Assembly (NCBI GenBank): GCA_963678705.1
Contig: CAVMBN010000181.1
Coordinates: forward strand, 1 to 64,000
From: Panorpa germanica
Taxonomy: Eukaryota; Arthropoda; Insecta; Mecoptera; Panorpidae
Direction: 5' to 3'
DNA length: 64,000 nucleotides
The position numbers and the translations under genes are program-made. This document shows, piece after piece, positions 1 through 12,159 of the stretch; positions within the stretch are counted from its first letter, which is position 1; each line of letters starts with the position of its first letter. The notes under the pieces were generated by a model that worked only from the letters and a program-made list of their open reading frames with translations, had not been told where the DNA came from and did no database searches.

Positions 1-636
1 GGTTGTCCTCAACTCTAGAACATGGTATTCGACGAGGACTGTGGTTCTCACTCGAAAGGTTGTGTAAACGTTTGTTTTGATAAAATGTGTAGTTTCTTGA
101 AGCTACACAAAATGGCTATATCTTCAAGTAAAACAAAGATGATGATCCTTGCCTTTGGCAAGACAGATTGGACTTAACAGAAAAAGGAAGAACTACATAT
201 TTGTTAACAAAGACGTTAATTTTGATTTGCAACACAAGTGGTACCTATCTACTGTGTGTGTGTTCGATCGGCATCTGCTACTTTAGGTAAAAAAAGTGAT
301 TAAAAGTGAGAAATTAATTACGGAAAAAAATTAAATATATTATATAAATACTTTTTCTAACGAAATGTATTTAAGTTTATTTTAATATTGTGCTAATTTG
401 CTCTAAAATAAGTGTTTCTAAAAACGTTTGACAGTTAGAAACCAGTGTTGAAAAATATAAATAAATATATATATGACGCGTACACGCGGTCTTATGAAAA
501 TAACCTCAAAACTGTAACTTTTTCGTTTTTAAGATAAAACAATAATAAGTGCGATAGATTAAGAAATTGATAATAATTAGATTAGTGTTAGTGCAAAAAC
601 ATCAACTGGTAAAGAAATTAAAGAAATCTGTAGACC

Positions 637-644
637 TATATAAG
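637..644 (+). promoter_or_regulatory. TATA-box-like element present in each satellite unit
   Basis: TATATAAG lies 41 bp upstream of the ATG at 685 (first base to ATG), which would place a start site around 665-670 and leave a very short 5' leader. The same block, GACCTATATAAG, recurs in nearly every unit. In the units starting at 29622, 30723 and 31824 two bases are lost and it becomes GACATATAAG. Promoter function is inferred from spacing only. Confidence 0.4.
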
Positions 645-684
645 AAAGACCTCATATAAACACTACAAATATACGGAAAACAAA

Positions 685-1030
685 ATGTTGCTTATCACTA
701 TCAAGTAAGTCAAATAACATTAACTATAAATAATATTAATACATAACAATTAGTTTATACTCGTAAAAAAGCGAGTTTCAAATAATAAAGAGAGTGTATT
801 AATTGTTATAAGTAAACAATATATATGGTTTTCCTAAAAATTGTGACTGATTGTTCATGAATAATCACACTATACAAAGATAACGCAAAAAAAAACATAA
901 CTTGTCGCATATTATAATACTATATAGAATTTATAGAAATTCCAGGGTGCATTTAATAATGTCTGGTGGCCAAGTGCCCTTCGAAAAATTAGGCCGGCAA
1001 AAATCTCTAGGAACGTCTACTGCACTATAA
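685..1030 (+). CDS. Candidate two-exon mini-gene in each satellite unit (representative copy)
   Basis: I do not recognise the product. Exon 1 is 685-704 (ATGTTGCTTATCACTATCAA), preceded by an insect-like start context ACAAAATG. It ends at a textbook donor, AA|GTAAGT. The intron would be 705-945 (241 bp), ending TTCCAG. Exon 2 is 946-1030 and ends in TAA. Joining the exons gives one open frame of 34 codons plus stop, with a hydrophobic start (MLLITI) and then a polar tail containing PFEKLGRQKS. The same arrangement recurs in almost all units. The stop alternates between TAA and TGA without changing the frame. Breaks I saw are rare: TAA at about 8708, TAA at about 48062, and loss of the donor GT in the last unit (about 59929). 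There is no strong pyrimidine tract before the acceptor, so splicing is a hypothesis. The alternative is non-coding satellite with a chance match. Confidence 0.35.
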
Positions 1031-4000
1031 AGAACTATATTAATTGTTGAACATTAATTTTACAAACCGATTACCGTTCCATGAAAAGAGGCAACTATCT
1101 AATGGTTGTCCTCAACTCTAGAACATGGTATTCGACGAGGACTGTGGTTCTCACTCGAAACGTTGTGTAAACGTTTGTTTTGATAAAATGTGTAGTTTCT
1201 TGAAGCTACACAAAATGGCTATATCTTCAAGTAAAACAAAGATGATGATCCTTGCCTTTGGCAAGACATATGGGACTTAACAGAAAAAGGAAGAACTACA
1301 TATTTGTTAACAAAGACGTTAATTTTGATTTGCAACACAAGTGGTACCTATCTACTGTGTGTGTGTTCGATCGGCATCTGCTACTTTAGGTGAAAAAAGT
1401 GATTAAAAGTAAAAAATTAATTACGGAAAAAAATTAAATATATTATATAAATACTTCTTCTAACGAAATATATTTAAGTTTATTTTAATATTGTGCTAAT
1501 TTGCTCTAAAATAAGTGTTTTTAAAAACGTTTGACAATTAGAAACCAGTGTTGAAAAATATAACTAAATATATATATGACGCGTACACGCGGTCTTATGA
1601 AAATAACCTCAAAACTGTAACTTTGTCGTTTTTGAGATAAAACAATAATAAGTGCGATAGATAAAGAAATTGATAATAATTAGATTAGTGTTAGTGCTAA
1701 AACATCAACTGGTAAAGAAATTCAAGAAATCTGTAGACCTATATAAGGAAAACCTCATATAAAAACTACAAATATACGGAAAACAAAATGTTGCTTATCA
1801 CTATCAAGTAAGTCAAATAACATTAACTATAAATAATATTTATACTTAACAATTAGTTTATACTCGTAAAAAAGCGAGTTTCAAATAATAAAGAGAGTGT
1901 ATTTATTGTTATAAGTAAACAATATATATGTTTTTCTTGAAAATTGTGACTGATTGTTCATGAATAATCACACTATACCAAGATTACGCAAAAAAAAACA
2001 TAACTTGTCGCATATTATAGTACTATATAGAATTTATAGAAATTTCAGAGTGCATTTAATAATGTCTGATGGCCAAGTGCCCTTCGAAGAATTAGGCCGG
2101 CAAAAATCTCTAGGAACGTCTACTGCACTATAAAGAACTATATTCATTGTTGAACATTAATTTTACAAACCGATTACCGTTCCATGAAAAGAGGCAACTA
2201 TCTAATGGTTGTCCTCAACTCTAGAACATGGTATTCGACGAGGACTGTGGTTCTCACTCGAAAGGTTGTGTAAACGTTTGTTTTGATAAAATGTGTAGTT
2301 TCTTGAAGCTACACAAAATGGCTATATCTTCAAGTAAAACAAAGATGATGATCCTTGCCTTTGGCAAGACAGATTGGACTTAACAGAAAAAGGAAGAACT
2401 ACATATTTGTTAACAAAGACGTTAATTTTGATTTGCAACACAAGTGGTACCTATCTACTGTGTGTGTGTTCGATCGGCATCTGCTACTTTAGGTAAAAAA
2501 GTGATTAAAAGTGAGAAATTAATTACGGAAAAAAATTAAATATATTATATAAATACTTTTTTTAACGAAATGTATTTAAGTTTATTTTAATATTGTGCTA
2601 ATTTGCTCTAAAATAAGTGTTTCTAAAAACGTTTGACAGTTAGAAACCAGTGTTGAAAAATATAACTAAATATATATATGACGCGTACACGCGGTCTTAT
2701 GAAAATAACCTCAAAACTGTAAATTTTTCGTTTTTGAGATAAAACAATAATAAGTGCGATAGATTAAGAAATTGATAATAATTAGATTAGTGTTAGTGCT
2801 AAAACATCAACTGGTAAAGAAATTAAAGAAATCTGTAGACCTATATAAGAAAGACCTCATATAAACACTACAAATATACGGAAAACAAAATGTTGCTTAT
2901 CACTATCAAGTAAGTCAAATAACATTAACTATAAATAATATTAATACATAACAATTAGTTTATACTCGTAAAAAAGCGAGTTTCAAATAATAAAGAGAGT
3001 GTATTAATTGTTATAAGTAAACAATATATATGGTTTTCCTAAAAATTGTGACTGATTGTTCATGAATAATCACACTATACAAAGATAACGCAAAAAAAAA
3101 CATAACTTGTCGCATATTATAATACTATATAGAATTTATAGAAATTCCAGGGTGCATTTAATAATGTCTGGTGGCCAAGTGCCCTTCGAAAAATTAGGCC
3201 GGCAAAAATCTCTAGGAACGTCTACTGCACTATAAAGAACTATATTCATTGTTGAACATTAATTTTACAAACCGATTACCGTTCCATGAAAAGAGGCAAC
3301 TATCTAATGGTTGTCCTCAACTCTGAAACATGGTATTCGACGAGGACTGTGGTTCTCACTCGAAAGGTTGTGTAAACGTTTGTTTTGATAATATGTGTAG
3401 TTTCTTGAAGCTACACAAAATGGCTATATCTTCAAGTAAAACAAAGATGATGATCCTTGCCTTTGGCAAGACAGATGGGACTTAACAAAAAAAGGAAGAA
3501 CTACATATTTGTTAACAAAGACGTTAATTTTGATTTGCAACACAAGTGGTACCTATCTACTGTGTGTGTGTTCGATCGGCATCTGCTACTTTAGGTGAAA
3601 AAAGTGATTAAAAGTAAAAAATTAATTACGGAAAAAAATTAAATATATTATATAAATACTTCTTCTAACGAAATATATTTAAGTTTATTTTAATATTGTG
3701 CTAATTTGCTCTAAAATAAGTGTTTTTAAAAACGTTTGACAATTAGAAACCAGTGTTGAAAAATATAACTAAATAAATATATGACGCGTACACGCGGTCT
3801 TATGAAAATAACCTCAAAACTGTAACTTTGTCGTTTTTGAGATAAAACAATAATAAGTGCGATAGATAAAGAAATTGATAATAATTAGATTAGTGTTAGT
3901 GCTAAAACATCAACTGGTAAAGAAATTCAAGAAATCTGTAGACCTATATAAGGAAAACCTCATATAAAAACTACAAATATACGGAAAACAAAATGTTGCT

Positions 4001-7000
4001 TATCACTATCAAGTAAGTCAAATAACATTAACTATAAATAATATTTATACATAACAATTAGTTTATACTCGTAAAAAAGCGAGTTTCAAATAATAAAGAG
4101 AGTGTATTTTTTGTTATAAGTAAACAATATATATGGTTTTCTTGAAAATTGTTACTGATTGTTCATGAATAATCACACTATACCAAGATAACGCAAAAAA
4201 AAACATAACTTGTCGCATATTATAGTACTATATAGAATTTATAGAAATTTCAGGGTGCATTTAATAATGTCTGATGGCCAAGTGCCCTTCGAAGAATTAG
4301 GCCGGCAAAAATCTCTAGGAACGTCTACTGCACTATAAAGAACTATATTCATTGTTAAACATTAATTTTACAAACCGATTACCGTTCCATGAAAAGAGGC
4401 AACTATCTAATAGTTGTCCTCAACTCTGGAACATGGTATTCGACGAGGACTGTGGTTCTCACTCGAAAGGTTGTGTAAACGTTTGTTTTGATAAAATGTG
4501 TAGTTTCTTGAAGCTACACAAAATGGCTATATCTTCAAATAAAACAAAGATGATGATCCTTGCCTTTGGCAAGACAGATTGGACTTAACAGAAAAAGGAA
4601 GAACTACATATTTGTTAACAAAGACGTTAATTTTGATTTGCAACACAAGTGGTACCTATCTACTGTGTGTGTGTTCGATCGGCATCTGCTACTTTAGGTG
4701 AAAAAAGTGATTAAAAGTGAGAAATTAATTACGGAAAAAAATTAAATATATTATATAAATACTTTTTCTAACGAAATGTATTTAAGTTTATTTTAATATT
4801 GTGCTAATTTGCTCTAAAATAAGTGTTTTTAAAAACGTTTGACAATTAGAAACCAGTGTTGAAAAATATAACTAAATATATATATGACGCGTACACGCGG
4901 TCTTATGAAAATAACCTCAAAACTGTAACTTTGTCGTTTTTGAGATAAAACAATAATAAGTGCGATAGATAAAGAAATTGATAATAATTAGATTAGTGTT
5001 AGTGCTAAAACATCAACTGGTAAAGAAATTCAAGAAATCTGTAGACCTATATAAGGAAAACCTCATATAAATACTACAAATATACGTAAAACAAAATGTT
5101 GCTTATCACTATCAAGTAAGTCAAATAACATTAACTATAAATAATATTTATACATAACAATTAGTTTATACTCTTAAAAAAGCGAGTTTCAAATAATAAA
5201 GAGAGTGTATTTATTGTTATAAGTAAACAATATATATGGTTTTCTTGAAAATTGTGACTGATTGTTCATGAATAATCACACTATACCAAGATAACGCAAA
5301 AAAAAACATAACTTGTCGCATATTATAGTACTATATAGAATTTATAGAAATTTCAGGGTGCATTTAATAATGTCTGATGGCCAAGTGCCCTTTGAAGAAT
5401 TAGGCCGGCAAAAATCTCTAGGAACGTCTACTGCACTATAAAGAACTATATTCATTGTTGAACATTAATTTTACAAACCGATTACCGTTCCATGAAAAGA
5501 GGCAACTATCTAATAGTTGTCCTCAACTCTGGAACATGGTATTCGACGAGGACTGTGGTTCTCACTCGAAAGGTTGTGTAAACGTTTGTTTTGATAAAGT
5601 GTGTATTTTATTGAAGCTACACAAAATGGCTATATCTTCAAGTAAAACAAAGATGATGATCCTTGCCTTTGGCAAGACAGATTGGACTTAACAGAAAAAG
5701 GAAGAACTACATATTTGTTAACAAAGACGTTAATTTTGATTTGCAACACAAGTGGTACCTATCTACTGTGTGTGTGTTCGATCGGCATCTGCTACTTTAG
5801 GTGAAAAAAGTGATTAAAAGTGAGAAATTAATTACGGAAAAAAATTAAATATATTATATAAATACTTTTTCTAACGAAATGTATTTAAGTTTATTTTAAT
5901 ATTGTGCTAATTTGCTCTAAAATAAGTGTTTCTTAAAACGTTTGACAGTTAAAAACCAGTGTTGAAAAATATAACTAAATATATATATGACGCGTACACG
6001 CGGTCTTATGAAAATAACCTCAAAACTGTAACTTTTTCGTTTTTGAGATAAAACAATAATAAGTGCGATAGATTAAGAAATTGATAATAATTAGATTAGT
6101 GTTAGTGCTAAAACATCAACTGGTAAAGAAATTAAAGAAATCTGTAGACCTATATAAGAAAGACCTCATATAAACACTACAAATATACGGAAAACAAAAT
6201 GTTGCTTATCACTATCAAGTAAGTCAAATAACATTAACTATAAATAATATTAATACATAACAATTAGTTTATACTCGTAAAAAAGCGAGTTTCAAATAAT
6301 AAAGAGAGTGTATTAATTGTTATAAGTAAACAATATATATGGTTTTCCTAAAAATTGTGACTGATTGTTCATGAATAATCACACTATACAAAGATAACGC
6401 AAAAAAAAACATAACTTGTCGCATATTATAATACTATATAGAATTTATAGAAATTCCAGGGTGCATTTAATAATGTCTGGTGGCCAAGTGCCCTTCGAAA
6501 AATTAGGCCGGCAAAAATCTCTAGGAACGTCTACTGCACTATAAAGAACTATATTCATTGTTGAACATTAATTTTACAAACCGATTACCGTTCCATGAAA
6601 AGAGGCAACTATCTAATGGTTGTCCTCAACTCTGAAACATGGTATTCGACGAGGACTGTGGTTCTCACTCGAAAGGTTGTGTAAACGTTTGTTTTGATAA
6701 TATGTGTAGTTTCTTGAAGCTACACAAAATGGCTATATCTTCAAGTAAAACAAAGATGATGATCCTTGCCTTTGGCAAGACAGATGGGACTTAACAAAAA
6801 AAGGAAGAACTACATATTTGTTAACAAAGACGTTAATTTTGATTTGCAACACAAGTGGTACCTATCTACTGTGTGTGTGTTCGATCGGCATCTGCTACTT
6901 TAGGTGAAAAAAGTGATTAAAAGTAAAAAATTAATTACGGAAAAAAATTAAATATATTATATAAATACTTCTTCTAACGAAATATATTTAAGTTTATTTT

Positions 7001-9745
7001 AATATTGTGCTAATTTGCTCTAAAATAAGTGTTTTTAAAAACGTTTGACAATTAGAAACCAGTGTTGAAAAATATAACTAAATATATATATGACGCGTAC
7101 ACGCGGTCTTATGAAAATAACCTCAAAACTGTAACTTTGTCGTTTTTGAGATAAAACAATAATAAGTGCGATAGATAAAGAAATTGATAATAATTAGATT
7201 AGTGTTAGTGCTAAAACATCAACTGGTAAAGAAATTCAAGAAATCTGTAGACCTATATAAGGAAAACCTCATATAAATACTACAAATATACGTAAAACAA
7301 AATGTTGCTTATCACTATCAAGTAAGTCAAATAACATTAACTATAAATAATATTTATACATAACAATTAGTTTATACTCTTAAAAAAGCGAGTTTCAAAT
7401 AATAAAGAGAGTGTATTTATTGTTATAAGTAAACAATATATATGGTTTTCTTGAAAATTGTGACTGATTGTTCATGAATAATCACACTATACCAAGATAA
7501 CGCAAAAAAAAACATAACTTGTCGCATATTATAGTACTATATAGAATTTATAGAAATTTCAGGGTGCATTTAATAATGTCTGATGGCCAAGTGCCCTTCG
7601 AAGAATTAGGCCGGCAAAAATCTCTAGGAACGTCTACTGCACTATAAAGAACTATATTCATTGTTAAACATTAATTTTACAAACCGATTACCGTTCCATG
7701 AAAAGAGGCAACTATCTAATAGTTGTCCTCAACTCTGGAACATGGTATTCGACGAGGACTGTGGTTCTCACTCGAAAGGTTGTGTAAACGTTTGTTTTGA
7801 TAAAGTGTGTATTTTATTGAAGCTACACAAAATGGCTATATCTTCAAGTAAAACAAAGATGATGATCCTTGCCTTTGGCAAGACAGATTGGACTTAACAG
7901 AAAAAGGAAGAACTACATATTTGTTAACAAAGACGTTAATTTTGATTTGCAACACAAGTGGTACCTATCTACTGTGTGTGTGTTCGATCGGCATCTGCTA
8001 CTTTAGGTGAAAAAAGTGATTAAAAGTGAGAAATTAATTACGGAAAAAAATTAAATATATTATATAAATACTTTTTCTAACGAAATGTATTTAAGTTTAT
8101 TTTAATATTGTGCTAATTTGCTCTAAAATAAGTGTTTCTTAAAACGTTTGACAGTTAAAAACCAGTGTTGAAAAATATAACTAAATATATATATGACGCG
8201 TACACGCGGTCTTATGAAAATAACCTCAAAACTGTAACTTTTTCGTTTTTGAGATAAAACAATAATAAGTGCGATAGATTAAGAAATTGATAATAATTAG
8301 ATTAGTGTTAGTGCTAAAACATCAACTGGTAAAGAAATTAAAGAAATCTGTAGACCTATATAAGAAAGACCTCATATAAACACTACAAATATACGGAAAA
8401 CAAAATGTTGCTTATCACTATCAAGTAAGTCAAATAACATTAACTATAAATAATATTAATACATAACAATTAGTTTATACTCGTAAAAAAGCGAGTTTCA
8501 AATAATAAAGAGAGTGTATTAATTGTTATAAGTAAACAATATATATGGTTTTCCTAAAAATTGTGACTGATTGTTCATGAATAATCACACTATACAAAGA
8601 TAACGCAAAAAAAAACATAACTTGTCGCATATTATTATACTATATAGAATTTAAAGAAATTTCAGGGTGCATTTAATAATGTCTGGTGGCCAAGTGCCCT
8701 TCAAAAAATAAGGCCGGCAAAAATCTCTAGGAACGTCTACTGCACTATAAAGAACTATATTCATTGTTGAACATTAATTTTACAAACCGATTACCGTTCC
8801 ATGAAAAGAGGCAACTATCTAATAGTTGTCCTCTTTTCTGGAACATGGTATTCGACGAGGACTGTGGTTCTCACTCGAAAGGTTGTGTAAACGTTTGTTT
8901 TGATAAAATGTGTAGTTTCTTGAAGCTACACAAAATGGCTATATCTTTAAGTAAAACAAAGATGATGATCCTTGCCTTTGGCAAGACAGATTGGACTTAA
9001 CAGAAAAAGGAAGAACTACATATTTGTTAACAAAGACGTTAATTTTGATTTGCAACACAAGTGGTACCTATCTACTGTGTGTGTGTTCGATCGGCATCTG
9101 CTACTTTAGGTGAAAAAAGTGATTAAAAGTAAAAAATTAATTACGGAAAAAAATTAAATATATTATATAAATACTTCTTCTAACGCAATGTATTTAAGTT
9201 TATTTTAATATTGTGCTAATTTGCTCTAAAATAAGTGTTTCTAAAAACGTTTGACAGTAAGAAACCAGTGTTGAAAAATATAACTAAATATATATATGAC
9301 GCGTACACGCGGTCATATGAAAATAACCTCAAAACTGTAACTTTTTCGTTTTTGAGATAAAACAATAATAAGTGCGATAGATTAAGAAATTGATAATAAT
9401 TAGATTACTGTTAGTGCTAAAACATCAACTGGTAAAGAAATTAAAGAAATCTGTAGACCTATATAAGAAAGACCTCATATAAACACTACAAATATACGGA
9501 AAACAAAATGTTGCTTATCACTATCAAGTAAGTCAAATAACATTAACTATAAATAATATTAATACATAACAATTAGTTTATACTCGTAAAAAAGCGAGTT
9601 TCAAATAATAAAGAGAGTGTATTAATTGTTATAAGTAAACAATATATATGGTTTTCCTAAAAATTGTGACTGATTGTTCATGAATAATCACACTATACCA
9701 AGATAACGCAAAAAAAAACATAACTTGTCGCATATTATAATACTA

Positions 9746-10475
9746 CTAGCTTTTACCCTCGTCGCAAGCGACGTTTTATTTTTATGAGTGGCTTGAATTT
9801 CATGTCAAAATTTAATTACATTTTTAAATTGAAATAATAAATAAACTCGTCCTATATTTAATTTTACATATAATAACAATTAATTTTTCATACAAACTGA
9901 CTAAGAAAATATATTTTTTATATCAAAACAAAAAATATTTTCAATTTATGCGTCATTTGACCAACTTTTTTTCGAAATTTGTAATTTTTTTTTCGATTCG
10001 TAAATAAGTTACCAAGGTTAGCCTATATACAAAATTTAAACTTTCTAACACAACTTTTACTCTCAGCAAATACAGCCCCCGTGCCCCCCAATAAAATTGT
10101 GAAGTTCCCTACCGGGCCCCCGAATTTCTTTAACCCCCCCTTTTTCAATTTTTGAATTTCTAATTTTTGAGAAATGTCAGCTTTGAATACTTTAATACAC
10201 ATGCAAAATTTCAACTTTCTATCATATACGAATTAAAAGTAATACAGCAAAGAAGGGATCACTTTTTTCCAGTTTTTCCAAAATTACGGGTTTCCAGGAA
10301 ATTCAGGGAAAAATCCGGGGACGCCAAAAGTCTTAGAATTTTTTTCTCTACGAAATAGGAAATTTTTAAAAACTTCCCTGGAGCCGTTTTCGAGATGCCA
10401 TACAAAATTCGAACCAAACATATAAACACATAAACATATAAGAATATAAATATACACTTGGGACATTATAATATA
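9746..10475 (+). repeat. Nested element copy 1
   Basis: Full-looking copy from the CTAGCTTTTACCC head to the GGGACATTATAATATA tail. It lacks the ~70-bp segment around AATAATATACTTAATTATTC that copies 2 and 4 carry, so it represents a shorter subtype. Confidence 0.7.
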
Positions 10476-11264
10476 CTTGAGTTTACCCCCGTCGCAATGC
10501 GACGTCTTTTTGGCGTGTATTATTTGAATTCAATAAAATAATTCGTAATTAAATTTCATATTTAACTGTTCTATTTTTAAATTGAAATAATAAATAAACT
10601 CGCGCACATATACACACATATAAATTGACTAAAAAAATATTATTTTTTTATCAAAATAAAAAATATTTTCAATTTATGCGTTATTTGACCAACTTTTTTT
10701 CAAAATTTGGGATTTTTTTTTTCGATTCGTAAATAAGTTACCAAGGTTAGCCTATATACAAAATTTCAACTTTCTAGCACAATTTTTACTCTCGGAAAAT
10801 ACTGCCCCCGTGCCCCCAAATAAAATTTTGAAATTTTGAAATTTTTTTTATTAATAATATACTTAATTATTCTACAATCCAGAATATGAACTTTCTCCAA
10901 AGTTCCCTACCGGGCCCCCGAAATTCTTCAACCCCCCTTTTTCTATTTTTGAAATTCTAATTTTTGAGAAATGTCAGCATTAAATAGCTTAATACACATG
11001 CAAAATTTCAACTTTCTGTCTTTTACGAATTAAAAGTTATAGAGCAAAAAGTAAAAATTTTTTTTTTCGTTTTTCCAAAATTACGGGTTTCCAGAAAATT
11101 CAGGGAAAAATTCGGGGACGCCAAAAGTCTTAGAATTTTTTTCTCTACGAAATAGCAAATTTTTAAAAACTTCCCTGGAGCCGTTTTCGAGATGCCATAC
11201 AAAATTTGAACCAAACATATAAACATATAAGAAAACAAATATACACCTGGGACATTATAATATA
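10476..11264 (+). repeat. Nested element copy 2
   Basis: It begins CTTGAGTTTACCCCCGTCGC immediately after the ATATA tail of copy 1 and ends with the same GGGACATTATAATATA tail. It contains the extra AATAATATACTTAATTATTC segment. Confidence 0.7.
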
Positions 11265-11341
11265 CTAGCTTTTACCCCCGTCGCAAGCGACGTTTGTCTT
11301 TTGTGTGTGGCTTGAACTTCATGTAAAAATTTAAATTCCAG
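11265..11341 (+). repeat. Nested element copy 3, head fragment only
   Basis: About 77 bp matching the start of copy 1 (CTAGCTTTTACCCCCGTCGC ... CTTGAACTTCATGTAAAAATTTAA), then cut short where copy 4 begins. It looks like a head interrupted by, or recombined with, the next copy. Confidence 0.65.
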
Positions 11342-12159
11342 TAACGTTTACCCCCGTCGCAAAGCGAAGTCTTCTTGGCGTGTATGATTTGAAACCAATA
11401 AAATAATTCGTAATTACATTTCATATTTAACTGTTCTATTTTTAAATTGAAATAATAAATAAACTCGCGCACATATACATGACATATAAATTGACTAAAA
11501 AAAATTATTTTTTTTAACAAAATAAAAAATATTTTCAATTTATGCGTTATTTGACCAACTTTTTTTCAAAATTTGGGATTATTTTTTTCGATTCGTAAAT
11601 AAGTTACCAAGATTAGCCTATATACAAAATTTCAACTTTCTGGCACAATTTTTACTCTCGGCAAATACTGCCCCCGTGCCCCCAAATAAAATTTTGGAAT
11701 TTTGAATTTTTTTTTATTAATAATATACTTAATTATTCTAGAATCCAGAATATGAACTTTCTCCAAAGTTCCCTACCGGGCCCCCGAATTTCTTCAACCC
11801 CCCCTTTTTCACTTTTTGAATTTCTAATTTTTGAAAAATGTCAGCATTGAATACCTTAATACACATGCAAAATTTCAACTTTCTATCTTTTACGAATTAA
11901 AAGTAATACAGCAAAAAAGGGTTCACTTTTTTTCCAGTTTTTCCAAAATTACGGGTTTCCAGGAAATTCAGGGAAAAATCCGAGGACGCCAAAAGTCTTA
12001 GAATTTTTTTCTCTACGAAATAGGAAATTTTTACAAACTTCCATGGAGCCGTTTTCGAGCTACCATACGAATCGCGTAAACATATAAGAATATAAACATA
12101 TAAGAATATAAACATATAAGAAAATAAACATACACCTCGGACATTATAATATATGATGA
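11342..12159 (+). repeat. Nested element copy 4
   Basis: It starts at about TAACGTTTACCCCCGTCGC, has the same body as copy 2, and ends in an expanded ACATATAAGAATATAA tail (about 12078-12130) and ACATTATAATATATGATGA before the satellite resumes at TATAGAATTT. Confidence 0.7.

Larger units (their letters stand above)
1..9745 (+). repeat. ~1.1-kb tandem satellite array, first block
   Basis: Head-to-tail units of about 1103 bp, all in the same orientation. Using the first base of the TTG in 'ATTCATTGTT' as unit start, units begin at 1044, 2147, 3249, 4352, 5455, 6558, 7661 and 8764; the window opens inside an earlier unit. Units differ by scattered substitutions and 1-2 bp indels. Two subtypes can be told apart: one with AGTGAGAAATT, GATTAAGAAATTG and AATTAAAG, the other with AGTAAAAAATT, GATAAAGAAATTG and AATTCAAG. 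They partly alternate, giving a dimer-like higher-order pattern; for example the units at 3249 and 6558 share the unusual TCTGAAACATGG, ATAATATGTG and ACTTAACAAAAAAAGG variants. No transposase or replication protein lies inside the unit. The last unit is interrupted at 9745 by an insertion. Confidence 0.97.
9746..12159 (+). mobile_element. Composite insertion of non-autonomous repeats inside a satellite unit
   Basis: A 2.41-kb insertion splits a satellite unit at ATTATAATACTA/TATAGAATTT; without it the unit is 1103 bp. It contains three related ~0.73-0.82 kb elements and one short fragment, all in the same orientation. Heads are at about 9746, 10476, 11265 and 11342 and carry ACCCCCGTCGCAA(G)CGACG. 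Bodies share TGCCCCCGTGCCCCC, TACCGGGCCCCCGAA, AACCCCCC and CCAAAATTACGGGTTTCC. Tails share GGAGCCGTTTTCGAGATGCCATAC, then ATATAAACATATAAG repeats, then GGGACATTATAATATAC. No long coding frame is present on either strand. Head and tail resemble widespread insect interspersed repeats whose class (SINE-like, LINE-derived or Helitron-like) I cannot settle by eye. Confidence 0.8.

Noticed and set aside
10023..12115. Several 60-90-codon open frames on both strands in the nested repeats
   Set aside because: The same frames recur as fragments in each repeat copy with shifts and no domain; they reflect the AT-rich repeat, not genes.
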